DNA of 64,000 bases from a virus, in IMG/VR virus record IMGVR_UViG_3300025652_000055, positions 1 through 64,000 of that record. One strand, written 5' to 3'. Below the pieces are notes generated by a model. The model did not search any database. It was not told the origin of the DNA and saw only the letters and a program-made list of their open reading frames with translations. The translations under genes were made by a program, and so were the position numbers. Positions 7,616 through 16,274 of this stretch are shown piece after piece (position 1 is the stretch's first letter; every line of letters starts with the position of its first letter).

Positions 7616-8298
7616 TGGCTAGAATAAACCAATATCCCTTAGATGGAAGTATAGATAAAACAGACTTACTTATAGGTTCTGATAACGGTGGTACTACTAA
7701 GAACTATCAAGTATCAGATATTGGTAAAGCTATAAGTAAATTTAACATGGCTGGTCAACCTCAGATATGTTATAGATATAATAAAGGTAATAACTTAACT
7801 GGTAATTTAAGCATAGTAGGCGAAACCAACGCTACTAAAACTTTTACATCAATAACTAGTGTAATAGTAAGTAAGTTTGCTTTTGGAGAAACAAACACTG
7901 CTGAAAATATATTACTAAACATGGTTGGTCAAGAAGTTACTATAACAGATATAGATAATCCAAACAATTTTGGAGCTTATACTTTAGACTCAGCAACAGT
8001 TTTGTCTAGTGATAATAATTTTTACACATTAGCTCTATTTAACACTGGAGGTGCAGGTAATATTGTTTATGATCAGTTTTATGTAATGACTAGTAAGAAA
8101 GGTGATTTATCTTTTGTATATACTCAAACTAACCCTTCTAATACTTGGTCAATAACACATAACTTAGGCAAAAAACCTAGCGTGACAATAGTTACAACTA
8201 CTGATACTACTGTAATAGGTGACGTAACATATAACAACAACAATCAATTAACCATAAACTTATCCAGTGCTAATTCTGGTAAAGCGTACTTAAACTAA
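7615..8298 (+). CDS. tail fibre / receptor-binding protein with GKAYLN tail
   Basis: A 227-residue fibre protein overlapping the holin stop by one base. The N-terminal ~40 residues look like an attachment region shared by fibre genes. The C-terminus has the pattern WSITHNLGKKPSVTIV and SGKAYLN, seen at the ends of many phage tail-fibre proteins. It is likely a trimeric tip or adaptor carrying host recognition. Four fibre genes lie in tandem here. Confidence 0.65.
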   Translation: MARINQYPLDGSIDKTDLLIGSDNGGTTKNYQVSDIGKAISKFNMAGQPQICYRYNKGNNLTGNLSIVGETNATKTFTSITSVIVSKFAFGETNTAENILLNMVGQEVTITDIDNPNNFGAYTLDSATVLSSDNNFYTLALFNTGGAGNIVYDQFYVMTSKKGDLSFVYTQTNPSNTWSITHNLGKKPSVTIVTTTDTTVIGDVTYNNNNQLTINLSSANSGKAYLN

Positions 8299-8305
8299 CA
8301 ATAAC

Positions 8306-8321
8306 TAACAAAACTTAAAAA
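8306..8321 (+). promoter_or_regulatory. A-rich translation leader, copy 1
   Basis: The 16 bases TAACAAAACTTAAAAA lie directly before the fibre start at 8322 and recur exactly at 22094-22109 before the major capsid gene. There is no Shine-Dalgarno sequence. A-rich leaders are characteristic of Bacteroidota translation initiation, so this may be a strong initiation or stability element. Confidence 0.45.
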
Positions 8322-10754
8322 ATGGCATTAAAATATTTAGTTGATTTAAATATCAACGATAACGTTCTTCAAAACGCAAGAGTATTATCAAGCGGTTCTG
8401 CACCAACCGGTTTAATTGGTGCTATTTACGTGGACACTAATGATAGCAATAAGCTAAAATACCATAATGGTAGTACGTTTATAGCGTTAGGATCTGCAAC
8501 TGGAGATTTAACAGGTATAGACGCCGGGGCTGGTTTAACAGGTACAAGTTTAAGTGGTCCAGTACCAGTATTAAACGTAGGATCTGGAACAGGTATAACT
8601 GTTAACACTAACGACGTTGCTGTTACCGCTGCTCAAACAGGCATAACAAGCATATACAATACTAGCTTATTTGTCGGTGGAGCTTCTGGTGTAAACTCTA
8701 TTGCTTTTGAAGCAGGTAAAATAGCATTTGTATCAGCTAGTACTAATGTAGCGGCTATGTCTAGTGATTATTTTAGACCTACTACTGATAACGCTATAAA
8801 ACTTGGTGAAAGTACTAGAAGATGGTCAGAAATGAGAGCTGTTAATATTTACGGAGCTTTAACGGGTGATGTAACTGGTAATGCAGATACAGCCACAACT
8901 CTTGAAACAGCTAGAACAATCGGTGGTGTTAGTTTCAATGGTTCAGCAAATATAAACTTACCTGGTGTTAATGCAGCGGGTAATCAAAGTACAAGTGGTA
9001 ACGCAGCGTCAGCTACTATTCTTCAAACAGCTAGAGCTATTAACGGTGTGAATTTTAACGGTAGCACAGCTATAACAATTACAGCTGCTGGTTCTACTTT
9101 ATCAGATACTGTGCCTATTTCAAAAGGTGGTACCGGTGCGACTAGTGTTGGAGCTGCTTTAGCTAATCTTAGCGCTACTGATATCGGTAAATCGGTGTTT
9201 GCTCTTGCAAATCCAAGTGCTGTAACATTCCCAAGATTTAACGCTAACAATACTACAACAGCTTTAAGTGCTAGTGCTTTTAGAGCTGCTATTGGAGCGG
9301 GTACTGGTGCTGGTGATATAACTGCTGTAAACACAAACGCAGGTTCAGGTTTATCAGGAGGCGCATCAAGTGGTGCTGCTAATTTAGTTATTAAAAACGT
9401 AGACAACTTCACTGACAACACGATAATGGTGTGGAATGATGGAGATGGTAGTTTTGAAGATTCTCTTATCACAGACAATGGATCTACTGTTGTAATAAAT
9501 GGTAACCTAGATGTTCAAGGAACTACTACTACTATAGATTCAACTACAGTAGCTATTGGTGATAACATGATGAAGTATGCTAAAGACAATACCGCAAACG
9601 CTTCTGATATTGGTTGGTATGGTAAAATAGTAGCAAGTGGTAGTAAATACCCTGGTATGTTTTATGATGCTAGCTCTGGTGTTTCAACGCCTGTATTCAA
9701 AGTTGGTATATCAACAACAGAACCAGGTGGTACAGCTGCAATAGCAACAAAAGGTACTGTAGACGCTAACTTAACTGGTAATGTGACTGGTAATGTAACT
9801 GGTAATGTAACAGGTTCTTCAGGATCTTGTACGGGTAACGCTGCTACAGCTACTGCTTTACAAAATGCGAGAACAATTGGTGGCGTATCTTTTAATGGAA
9901 CAGCTAATATAAGTTTACCAGGTGTAAACCAAGGTGGTAACCAAGACACGTCTGGAAACGCAGCTTCTGCAACAGTATTAGAAACTGCAAGAACAATTGG
10001 TGGTGTTAGTTTTAACGGTAGTGCCAATATCAATCTACCTGGTGTAAATGCAGCTGGTAACCAAAACACTACTGGTAATGCTGCTTCAGCTACAGTGTTA
10101 GCAACTGGTAGAACTTTTAGAACAAACTTAGCTAGCACTACAGCTGTTAGTTTTAATGGTAGCGCAAACGTCACGCCAGGTGTAACAGGTACTTTACCAG
10201 TAGCTAACGGTGGTACTGGTCTTACTAGCTTATCTACTTTCGTTAGAACTACAGGTAATCAAACTATAGCAGGAACTAAAACTTTTAGCTCTACTATAGC
10301 TGGTAGCATTAATGGTAACGCGGCAACAGCAACGGCTTTAGCGACTGGTAGAACAATAGGTATGACTGGTGATGTTGTTTGGACTTCAGGTTCATTCAAT
10401 GGATCTGGAAACGTATCAGGAACTTCTACAATACAAACTAAAGCTGTTGAAAACTCTATGTTAGCTAATAACATACAAGGTAGACAAACTCTGCTTAACT
10501 CTGGTGTTAGTGGTATTGGTAGAGCTTATAATACTGGCGGTAATGGTCTTACTATATTTACTATAACTTTATCTACTTTTTATGGAACTGGAGATCCAGA
10601 CGGTAGACTTATAATTGCTGAATTATATGAAGCTTCAACTTATGCTACTGTTTATGCAGATGTTGCTAGATCAGAAACAGTAGTTACTGTTACAATGAAA
10701 GGTAGTGTAGCTGATTCAGCTTACGGAATATGGCTTAAACCAGTGGCAGCTTAA
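8322..10754 (+). CDS. long tail fibre with tandem ~40-residue repeats
   Basis: An 810-residue fibre shaft. A module with ARTIGGVSFNGSANINLPGVN-like sequence, preceded by TGNAASAT, recurs at least five times in two groups (about residues 190-260 and 505-615). A TGNVTGNVTGNV triplet lies near 486-497. Such repeats are common in phage fibres, where they build a beta-rich trimeric stalk. The repeats are also visible at DNA level, so copy number may vary by recombination. A terminator hairpin follows. Confidence 0.75.
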   Translation: MALKYLVDLNINDNVLQNARVLSSGSAPTGLIGAIYVDTNDSNKLKYHNGSTFIALGSATGDLTGIDAGAGLTGTSLSGPVPVLNVGSGTGITVNTNDVAVTAAQTGITSIYNTSLFVGGASGVNSIAFEAGKIAFVSASTNVAAMSSDYFRPTTDNAIKLGESTRRWSEMRAVNIYGALTGDVTGNADTATTLETARTIGGVSFNGSANINLPGVNAAGNQSTSGNAASATILQTARAINGVNFNGSTAITITAAGSTLSDTVPISKGGTGATSVGAALANLSATDIGKSVFALANPSAVTFPRFNANNTTTALSASAFRAAIGAGTGAGDITAVNTNAGSGLSGGASSGAANLVIKNVDNFTDNTIMVWNDGDGSFEDSLITDNGSTVVINGNLDVQGTTTTIDSTTVAIGDNMMKYAKDNTANASDIGWYGKIVASGSKYPGMFYDASSGVSTPVFKVGISTTEPGGTAAIATKGTVDANLTGNVTGNVTGNVTGSSGSCTGNAATATALQNARTIGGVSFNGTANISLPGVNQGGNQDTSGNAASATVLETARTIGGVSFNGSANINLPGVNAAGNQNTTGNAASATVLATGRTFRTNLASTTAVSFNGSANVTPGVTGTLPVANGGTGLTSLSTFVRTTGNQTIAGTKTFSSTIAGSINGNAATATALATGRTIGMTGDVVWTSGSFNGSGNVSGTSTIQTKAVENSMLANNIQGRQTLLNSGVSGIGRAYNTGGNGLTIFTITLSTFYGTGDPDGRLIIAELYEASTYATVYADVARSETVVTVTMKGSVADSAYGIWLKPVAA

Positions 10755-10768
10755 TAACAATAATATTT

Positions 10769-10793
10769 AACCGGCTCTTCGGGGTCGGTTTTT
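10769..10793 (+). terminator. rho-independent terminator with UUCG loop
   Basis: AACCGGCTC pairs with GGGTCGGTT (9 bp with G-U pairs) around a TTCG tetraloop, followed directly by a T run. It lies 14 bases after the long fibre gene and 17 before the next start, so it probably attenuates readthrough within the late block. Confidence 0.75.
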
Positions 10794-10810
10794 AATTTAA
10801 TATATAATAG

Positions 10811-12568
10811 ATGGCAAAAATATTAACCGATCAGTTGCATTTAGACTCTGTAAAATCCACCTACGGAGATTCAGAAGATCTTCAAGTGTACCACAATAGT
10901 GCTGATTCTTACATAGAAAGTTACACAGGTAACCTAACTTTTAGACAAAGACAAGACGATGGGGATATATCATTTGAATCTGATGATGGAAGTGGAGGCA
11001 CAACTCAATATTTTAGAGTTGATGGTGGTTCAACTATGAACGTTTTTTCTAAACCTACTTGGTATGGTGATGGTGTAAAAGCTTTATTTGGAAATTCATC
11101 AGATCTACAAATACACCACGATGGTACTCATAGTTTTATAAGTGACCAAGGTAGTGGTAATTTAACTGTGTTAGCTAGCGCATTTGTAGTAAATAATGCT
11201 TCAGATACTGAAAACATGATTATTGCCAGTGCAGACGGTTCAGTAAATCTTTATTATAATGGTTCACAAAAGTTCAGAACTGTAAGTGCTGGAGTTGAAG
11301 TAACAGGTAATGCAACTCTTACAGGCAATGTAATAGCTCCTAATGTTTTTACTCAGAATCTTTATATAACATCTTCAGGTACAAGTTCCACTAATAGAAT
11401 AGACAATGATGGAACCCAGCTTTATTTAACATACGGTGGCGCAAGCAGTCGTGCTTTAGAAATTTTAAATAGCAATGGTAACGCAACTTTTGCAGGTGAT
11501 TTAACAATACCAACTTACATAAACCACACCGGTGATAGTAACACTTATTTTGGTTTCAGCGCTGCTGATACATTTGGTGTTTTCTGTGGTGGTAACATGA
11601 AATTTAAGCAAACCGCCAGCGCAACCAACCTTTACACTAGTGAAATAATTACTTCAGGAAGCCCGCAATATTTTACCTTTGGAGGATCAGGTGGTCATCA
11701 ATTGGTTTTTAGAGGAAACGGTCCTAGTGGATATAGAAATAGTATAATAGCTACAGATGGTGGTGGTGTGCAGTTATATTATAACAACAGTGAAAAACTA
11801 GTCACACAATCTGGTGGCGTTAGCTTAGGTAATAATAGTCTTTATTTAGGTCAATACTCTGCTATAAATCTAAATGGAGTAGGACCTGGAGCAGGTAAAG
11901 TTATAACTGGTACTGGTACTAGCACTCAGTTAACTTGGAACGATAGTGTTTCAAATATAACCGTTGGCACAGGTTTAGACATTTCTTCAAGCACTAGCAA
12001 TGGCGCTATAACTAAAAATTTAACATTAGATTTTAATGAACTACCAGTAATAGACGGCGATGACCCTCAAGCTGATTGGTTTATAGTAGAGTCTAGTGAG
12101 GATGAAAATAGTAAAATAAACCGCAGTGATTTACAATCTGTGGATGCGCATTGGAAAACTACTCAGACTATATTGACTTCTAATTTTGACGATAGAAGTA
12201 GTTCAACTAGTATCTATTACATGCCATTGAATTATATATCTGAAGTAACGTCTGCTAATTACTATAACACGTTTGCTTGTCCAAGAGGTGGTACTGTTAA
12301 GAGAATAATGATGATGCACACTGCTGGTTCAACAATGAGTACGTCTTTTACTACAGAATTATCAATTCTTAAAAACGGTTTATCGACTTCATTTTCTGGA
12401 GAATTAACACCTAGTAATGGAAGTAATGACGGCAGTAATATAACATGGTCACCCAACACCACTTTTACCGCTGGTGATAGATTAAACTTTAGATATCAGA
12501 AAAGCGCAACTAGTAAATATTGGTACGGGGTTAGTGTAAGTATAGTAGTAGAATTTGATAACATATAA
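10811..12568 (+). CDS. tail fibre / spike protein
   Basis: A 585-residue beta-rich protein. Repeated short units of the type SSDLQIHHDGTHSFI and GSVNLYYNGSQKFRT recall marine phage fibre proteins. The last ~110 residues form a different globular domain, probably the receptor-binding or capping tip. It is translationally adjacent to the collagen-like fibre (stop and start abut). Confidence 0.65.
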   Translation: MAKILTDQLHLDSVKSTYGDSEDLQVYHNSADSYIESYTGNLTFRQRQDDGDISFESDDGSGGTTQYFRVDGGSTMNVFSKPTWYGDGVKALFGNSSDLQIHHDGTHSFISDQGSGNLTVLASAFVVNNASDTENMIIASADGSVNLYYNGSQKFRTVSAGVEVTGNATLTGNVIAPNVFTQNLYITSSGTSSTNRIDNDGTQLYLTYGGASSRALEILNSNGNATFAGDLTIPTYINHTGDSNTYFGFSAADTFGVFCGGNMKFKQTASATNLYTSEIITSGSPQYFTFGGSGGHQLVFRGNGPSGYRNSIIATDGGGVQLYYNNSEKLVTQSGGVSLGNNSLYLGQYSAINLNGVGPGAGKVITGTGTSTQLTWNDSVSNITVGTGLDISSSTSNGAITKNLTLDFNELPVIDGDDPQADWFIVESSEDENSKINRSDLQSVDAHWKTTQTILTSNFDDRSSSTSIYYMPLNYISEVTSANYYNTFACPRGGTVKRIMMMHTAGSTMSTSFTTELSILKNGLSTSFSGELTPSNGSNDGSNITWSPNTTFTAGDRLNFRYQKSATSKYWYGVSVSIVVEFDNI

Positions 12569-14587
12569 ATGGCAAATATAAACGATAAAATACGAGGTAA
12601 AAGACTGTTTAAACAAGGTCTTGCTAGCCAAGAAGCTGTAAAAGGTGGTGATGGAGAAGTAACTGTTTCTAAACAAAAGTCAGATGAACTTGCTGGTTTA
12701 ACAGATATTAGTGAAGTTTACAACGATGAAGGTTTATTTCAATCAAATAAGTTTTTAATAAAACACGTTGAAGACGTAAGATCGGATGTAGAGGAAATAC
12801 ATACATTTATAAAAGACGCTTTTGGTAGAGATTCTTCTCAAGCTGCTTCTCAAGGAGCTAAGGGTGATACTGGGTCTAGAGGGCCTAAGGGTGACGCGGG
12901 TGTTCAAGGTGCTACTGGACCGCAAGGGTCGACTGGCGCAAAAGGTAGCACAGGTTCAACCGGACCACAAGGTCCTAGAGGTTTAGCTGGTTCAAACGGG
13001 ACAAATGGTACAAATGGAGCAAAAGGCGACACAGGATCACAAGGTCCACAAGGTGTTGCTGGAGCTAAAGGAAATACAGGTTCAACAGGGCCAACAGGTC
13101 CAACCGGACCAAAAGGTAATACTGGATCTCAAGGCCCACAGGGAATACAAGGCTCACAGGGTAGTGCAGGATGGGGTATATCAATGCAAGGTCAAGTTTC
13201 CGCATCATCTGGTTTACCATCAAGTGGTAATTCAAATGGTGACGCTTATATAGTGCAATCAGATGATTCTATATGGGTGTGGACATCAGCAGATGGATGG
13301 GTTTCAGGTGGATCTATTAAAGGTACGCAAGGTGTAAAAGGTAACACTGGATCTCAAGGACCACAAGGGGCTAAGGGTAACACTGGTAGTCAAGGTCCTC
13401 AAGGAATACAAGGAATACAAGGACCAGCTGGTCCAAAAGGAAACACTGGATCAACAGGTGGTATAGGACCACAAGGTCCAAAAGGTAATACCGGTGCAAC
13501 AGGTTTACAAGGTGCGGCTGGTAATGATGGTGCTGATGGTAGTAATGGATCAACAGGACCACAAGGCCCAAAAGGTAATACTGGAGCTGTAGGAGCTGCT
13601 GGAGGAACTGGCCCAGCTGGAGCTAAAGGAAATACAGGCTCTCAAGGAGCCACGGGTCCACAAGGACCTAGAGGATATACTGGTGCGGCTGGCTCTAACG
13701 GTACCGATGGTGCTAAAGGAGATAAAGGTGATACAGGACCTACTGGACCAACAGGACCAAAAGGTTCAACTGGAGCTGCTGGAGCAGTTGGTTCTCAAGG
13801 ACCAAGAGGATATACAGGATTAACAGGACCTGCAGGGACAAATGGAACAAACGGAAGTCAAGGACCTAAAGGTAATACAGGCTCCGCAGGCGCAACAGGA
13901 CCAAAAGGAGACAAAGGAGATCCCGGAGCTACTGGTGGTACAGGAGCGCAAGGGCCAAGAGGATATACTGGTGCCGCAGGAGGTACTGGTCCACAAGGAC
14001 CTGCCGGAGCAAAAGGCTCAACAGGTGCGGCTGGCGCAAAAGGTGATACTGGAGCAGCGGGTACAAACGGTACAAACGGAAGTCAAGGACCTAAAGGAGA
14101 CAAAGGTAGTACTGGATCAACTGGGCCTCAAGGAGCACCAGGATTAGCAGGAGCTACTGGACCTCAAGGTGCTAAGGGTAATACTGGATCTACCGGTTCG
14201 CAAGGACCAACAGGACCAGCTGGTTCAACATCATATTCTGCAGGTAATTTAACAAGTCAAGGTTATGGTAGCGGTAATCTTACATGGCGACAAGGCTCTA
14301 CTAATTTTGCTGGCCACACAGGTTGGGCTAGTAATATAATAAGTAACCACGGTGATGGATCTAACTATTATAATCAAATGATAACACTGCCTTTCTGGGG
14401 AGCTCCTAGCTATTCTAGATTAGAAGGTGGTACTCAAAAAGGGCCATGGGTTTTCTTAACAGAAGAAAATCAGGGTAACTATATAAATGGATTTTCTGGC
14501 GAACAAGAAGTTATTGTTCCAGACGGCAAAGGCACTAAAACTGTAACTTTTGGTTACCAAAATGGTTTATTAAAATCAATAAAATAA
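12569..14587 (+). CDS. collagen-like tail fibre
   Basis: A 672-residue protein. Residues ~1-90 are a non-collagenous head with a coiled-coil-like stretch. Gly-X-Y collagen repeats run from about 95 to 550 (GPKG, GPQG and GSTG units), interrupted at about 207-252 by a small WGISMQGQV...GDAYIV domain, and then a ~120-residue globular C-terminus follows. Phage collagen-like proteins form trimeric fibres; stability here would rely on Thr/Gln/Lys rather than hydroxyproline. The repeat DNA has near-identical segments (for example near 13837 and 14064). Confidence 0.85.
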   Translation: MANINDKIRGKRLFKQGLASQEAVKGGDGEVTVSKQKSDELAGLTDISEVYNDEGLFQSNKFLIKHVEDVRSDVEEIHTFIKDAFGRDSSQAASQGAKGDTGSRGPKGDAGVQGATGPQGSTGAKGSTGSTGPQGPRGLAGSNGTNGTNGAKGDTGSQGPQGVAGAKGNTGSTGPTGPTGPKGNTGSQGPQGIQGSQGSAGWGISMQGQVSASSGLPSSGNSNGDAYIVQSDDSIWVWTSADGWVSGGSIKGTQGVKGNTGSQGPQGAKGNTGSQGPQGIQGIQGPAGPKGNTGSTGGIGPQGPKGNTGATGLQGAAGNDGADGSNGSTGPQGPKGNTGAVGAAGGTGPAGAKGNTGSQGATGPQGPRGYTGAAGSNGTDGAKGDKGDTGPTGPTGPKGSTGAAGAVGSQGPRGYTGLTGPAGTNGTNGSQGPKGNTGSAGATGPKGDKGDPGATGGTGAQGPRGYTGAAGGTGPQGPAGAKGSTGAAGAKGDTGAAGTNGTNGSQGPKGDKGSTGSTGPQGAPGLAGATGPQGAKGNTGSTGSQGPTGPAGSTSYSAGNLTSQGYGSGNLTWRQGSTNFAGHTGWASNIISNHGDGSNYYNQMITLPFWGAPSYSRLEGGTQKGPWVFLTEENQGNYINGFSGEQEVIVPDGKGTKTVTFGYQNGLLKSIK

Positions 14588-14593
14588 ATAAAA

Positions 14594-14935
14594 ATGGCAA
14601 TTACTTACAAATTTGAAATTCACAAAATAAACGCACTTGTTGAATCGCAAGGAAAAACAAACTTAATAACTAGAGTACATTACACCTATTCTGGCTCTAA
14701 AGATGTTAGTGGTACTAAATATTCTGCAGACATAGGTGGTACGCAAAGCTTTGAGTATACAGATGGAGATGATTTTGTAGCTTACGAAAACACAGAAGCA
14801 TTTGAGCGTATCGTAGTTGGGTGGTTAGAAACAGCTTTAGACCTAAGTGAATTACAGAGTCGTATCACAAGTATTATAGACGAAAAAATAACACCAGTTG
14901 ATAATGATCTTTATTTTACATGGCAAGACTCATAA
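14594..14935 (+). CDS. phage protein, unknown (near fibres)
   Basis: A 113-residue protein with a beta-rich N-terminus (KFEIHKINALVESQGKTNLI) and a helical C-terminus (SELQSRITSIIDEKI). I recall related small proteins beside structural genes in marine phages, without experimentally known function. It may be a fibre chaperone or minor virion protein. Confidence 0.5.
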   Translation: MAITYKFEIHKINALVESQGKTNLITRVHYTYSGSKDVSGTKYSADIGGTQSFEYTDGDDFVAYENTEAFERIVVGWLETALDLSELQSRITSIIDEKITPVDNDLYFTWQDS

Positions 14936-14998
14936 CATTTATAAATTAAAAGAAATAAGTGATTAGTATATATAGGATTAATAATTAAATATAATAAA

Positions 14999-15253
14999 AT
15001 GGCAAAAAAAATTAAAAAACAAGAATTACAGGATTTACAAGCTTTAGTTGGCGAGATAAATCAAATAAAATTGCAAATAGGTGATATTGAAGTACAAAAA
15101 CATATGTTACTTCACAAAGCCGCTTCAATTGAAAGCAATGAGCTAAAAGAATTTCAAGAGAAGCTAGAAGATGCTTATGGTAAAGTTAACGTGAGTATCT
15201 CTGATGGCTCTATAACAGAAATAGAACAAGATGAGCCTAGTAAGAAAGATTAG
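14999..15253 (+). CDS. small coiled-coil protein
   Basis: An 84-residue protein, mostly heptad-like helix (LQDLQALVGEINQIKLQIG onward) and then a short strand region (YGKVNVSISDG). A 63-base AT-rich spacer precedes it. Possibly an assembly or tail chaperone. Function unknown. Confidence 0.5.
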   Translation: MAKKIKKQELQDLQALVGEINQIKLQIGDIEVQKHMLLHKAASIESNELKEFQEKLEDAYGKVNVSISDGSITEIEQDEPSKKD

Positions 15254-15449
15254 TATAGGTAAAGACTATAAAAACGATTCAATGCATTACTCCGTGGGCC
15301 AAGAGGTTTACGGAGGACATGTTATTGATTGTATTCTTGAAGAAAAAGACAAGTACTGTATATTTATTAAAAAAGGTGTAGATGTTTTACCGTGGAAAGA
15401 CTTTAATAAAAACATGGCTATTTCTGTTGAATACAACTTGGATTATTAA
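15231..15449 (+). CDS. hypothetical protein
   Basis: A 72-residue protein whose ATG lies inside the previous gene (23-base overlap). It is beta-prone (YSVGQEVYGGHVIDCILEE) with no recognised domain. Tight overlap on both sides (the next start shares one base) supports it as a real member of the operon. Confidence 0.45.
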   Translation: MSLVRKISIGKDYKNDSMHYSVGQEVYGGHVIDCILEEKDKYCIFIKKGVDVLPWKDFNKNMAISVEYNLDY

Positions 15450-16045
15450 TGAAGAGTGTAACAAACTTTATAGTAAAACCTAAAAACAAAAGATACAACA
15501 ACACTAAAAAAATAGGTGATAAAGAGTTAATATTAAACACGGAAATATTTACTCACCAAAACGTAAGCAGAAATGCTATTGTTTTGCAGACGCCAACAGT
15601 GGGTTGCACAGACATAAAGCAAGGTGACGAAGTAATAGTACATCACAACGTTTTTAGAAGATGGAAAGATATAAGAAATAAAGAGAAAAACTCTAAGGCT
15701 TTTTACAAAGAAGATATGTATTTTGTAATGCCTGATCAAATATTTGCTTATAAAAGAAACAGCGTCTGGAACGCAGTTAAAGGTTTTAGCTTTATAAAAC
15801 CACTAGAAAACCAAGATAACTTCTCTATGGACAAGGAAATGCCTTTAATAGGCATCGTAAGACACGTAGATCCAGAATTAAAAAGCCAAAATATAAAATT
15901 AAACTCTTTAGTAGGTTTTAAACCTAACTCAGAATATGAGTTTGTTATTGAAGGCGAAAGACTTTATAGAGTTCCAACATTTGCAATTACAATTAAATAT
16001 GAATATCAAGGAAACGAAAAAGAATATAATCCAAGCTGGTCATAA
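15449..16045 (+). CDS. possible GroES-fold-like phage protein
   Basis: A 198-residue beta-rich protein. QGDEVIVHHNVFRRW, a later DMYFVMPDQIFAY segment and a C-terminal VGFKPNSEYEFVIEGERLYR stretch resemble the strand order of co-chaperonin-like barrels, but no mobile loop can be assigned with confidence. If correct it would be a second GroES-like protein beside the canonical pair. Otherwise unknown. It is coupled to the following gene by a 47-base overlap. Confidence 0.4.
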   Translation: MKSVTNFIVKPKNKRYNNTKKIGDKELILNTEIFTHQNVSRNAIVLQTPTVGCTDIKQGDEVIVHHNVFRRWKDIRNKEKNSKAFYKEDMYFVMPDQIFAYKRNSVWNAVKGFSFIKPLENQDNFSMDKEMPLIGIVRHVDPELKSQNIKLNSLVGFKPNSEYEFVIEGERLYRVPTFAITIKYEYQGNEKEYNPSWS

Positions 16046-16274
16046 AGCTGTTGAAGAGCTTATAAAAGTAGCTGGTGAAAAAATAGTTGATTCAGGAGAC
16101 GATATATCTGCAGATAGATTAAAGAACGCTGCAGCTACTAAAAAGTTAGCTATATTTGATGCTTTCGAGATATTAAATAGAATACAAGACGAAGAGGATA
16201 TGCTTAACAATGTTGTAAAAGCAGAGGTTGAAGAAACATCATTTGGTGGTTTTGCAGAAAGAAGATCTAAGTAA
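15999..16274 (+). CDS. candidate small terminase subunit
   Basis: A 91-residue helical protein ending one base into terL. The start at 15999 (MNIKETKKNIIQAG) is preferred over 15936, which lies deep in the previous gene. Helices include HKAVEELIKVAGEKI and ATKKLAIFDAFEILNRI. Position directly before TerL and the small helical build fit a DNA-recognition subunit, but no HTH is obvious, so this is inferred from context. Confidence 0.45.
   Translation: MNIKETKKNIIQAGHKAVEELIKVAGEKIVDSGDDISADRLKNAAATKKLAIFDAFEILNRIQDEEDMLNNVVKAEVEETSFGGFAERRSK

Noticed and set aside
13005-14147. Alternative frames inside the collagen-like gene
   Set aside because: They are shadow frames of the Gly-X-Y repeat, with repetitive, biased composition.
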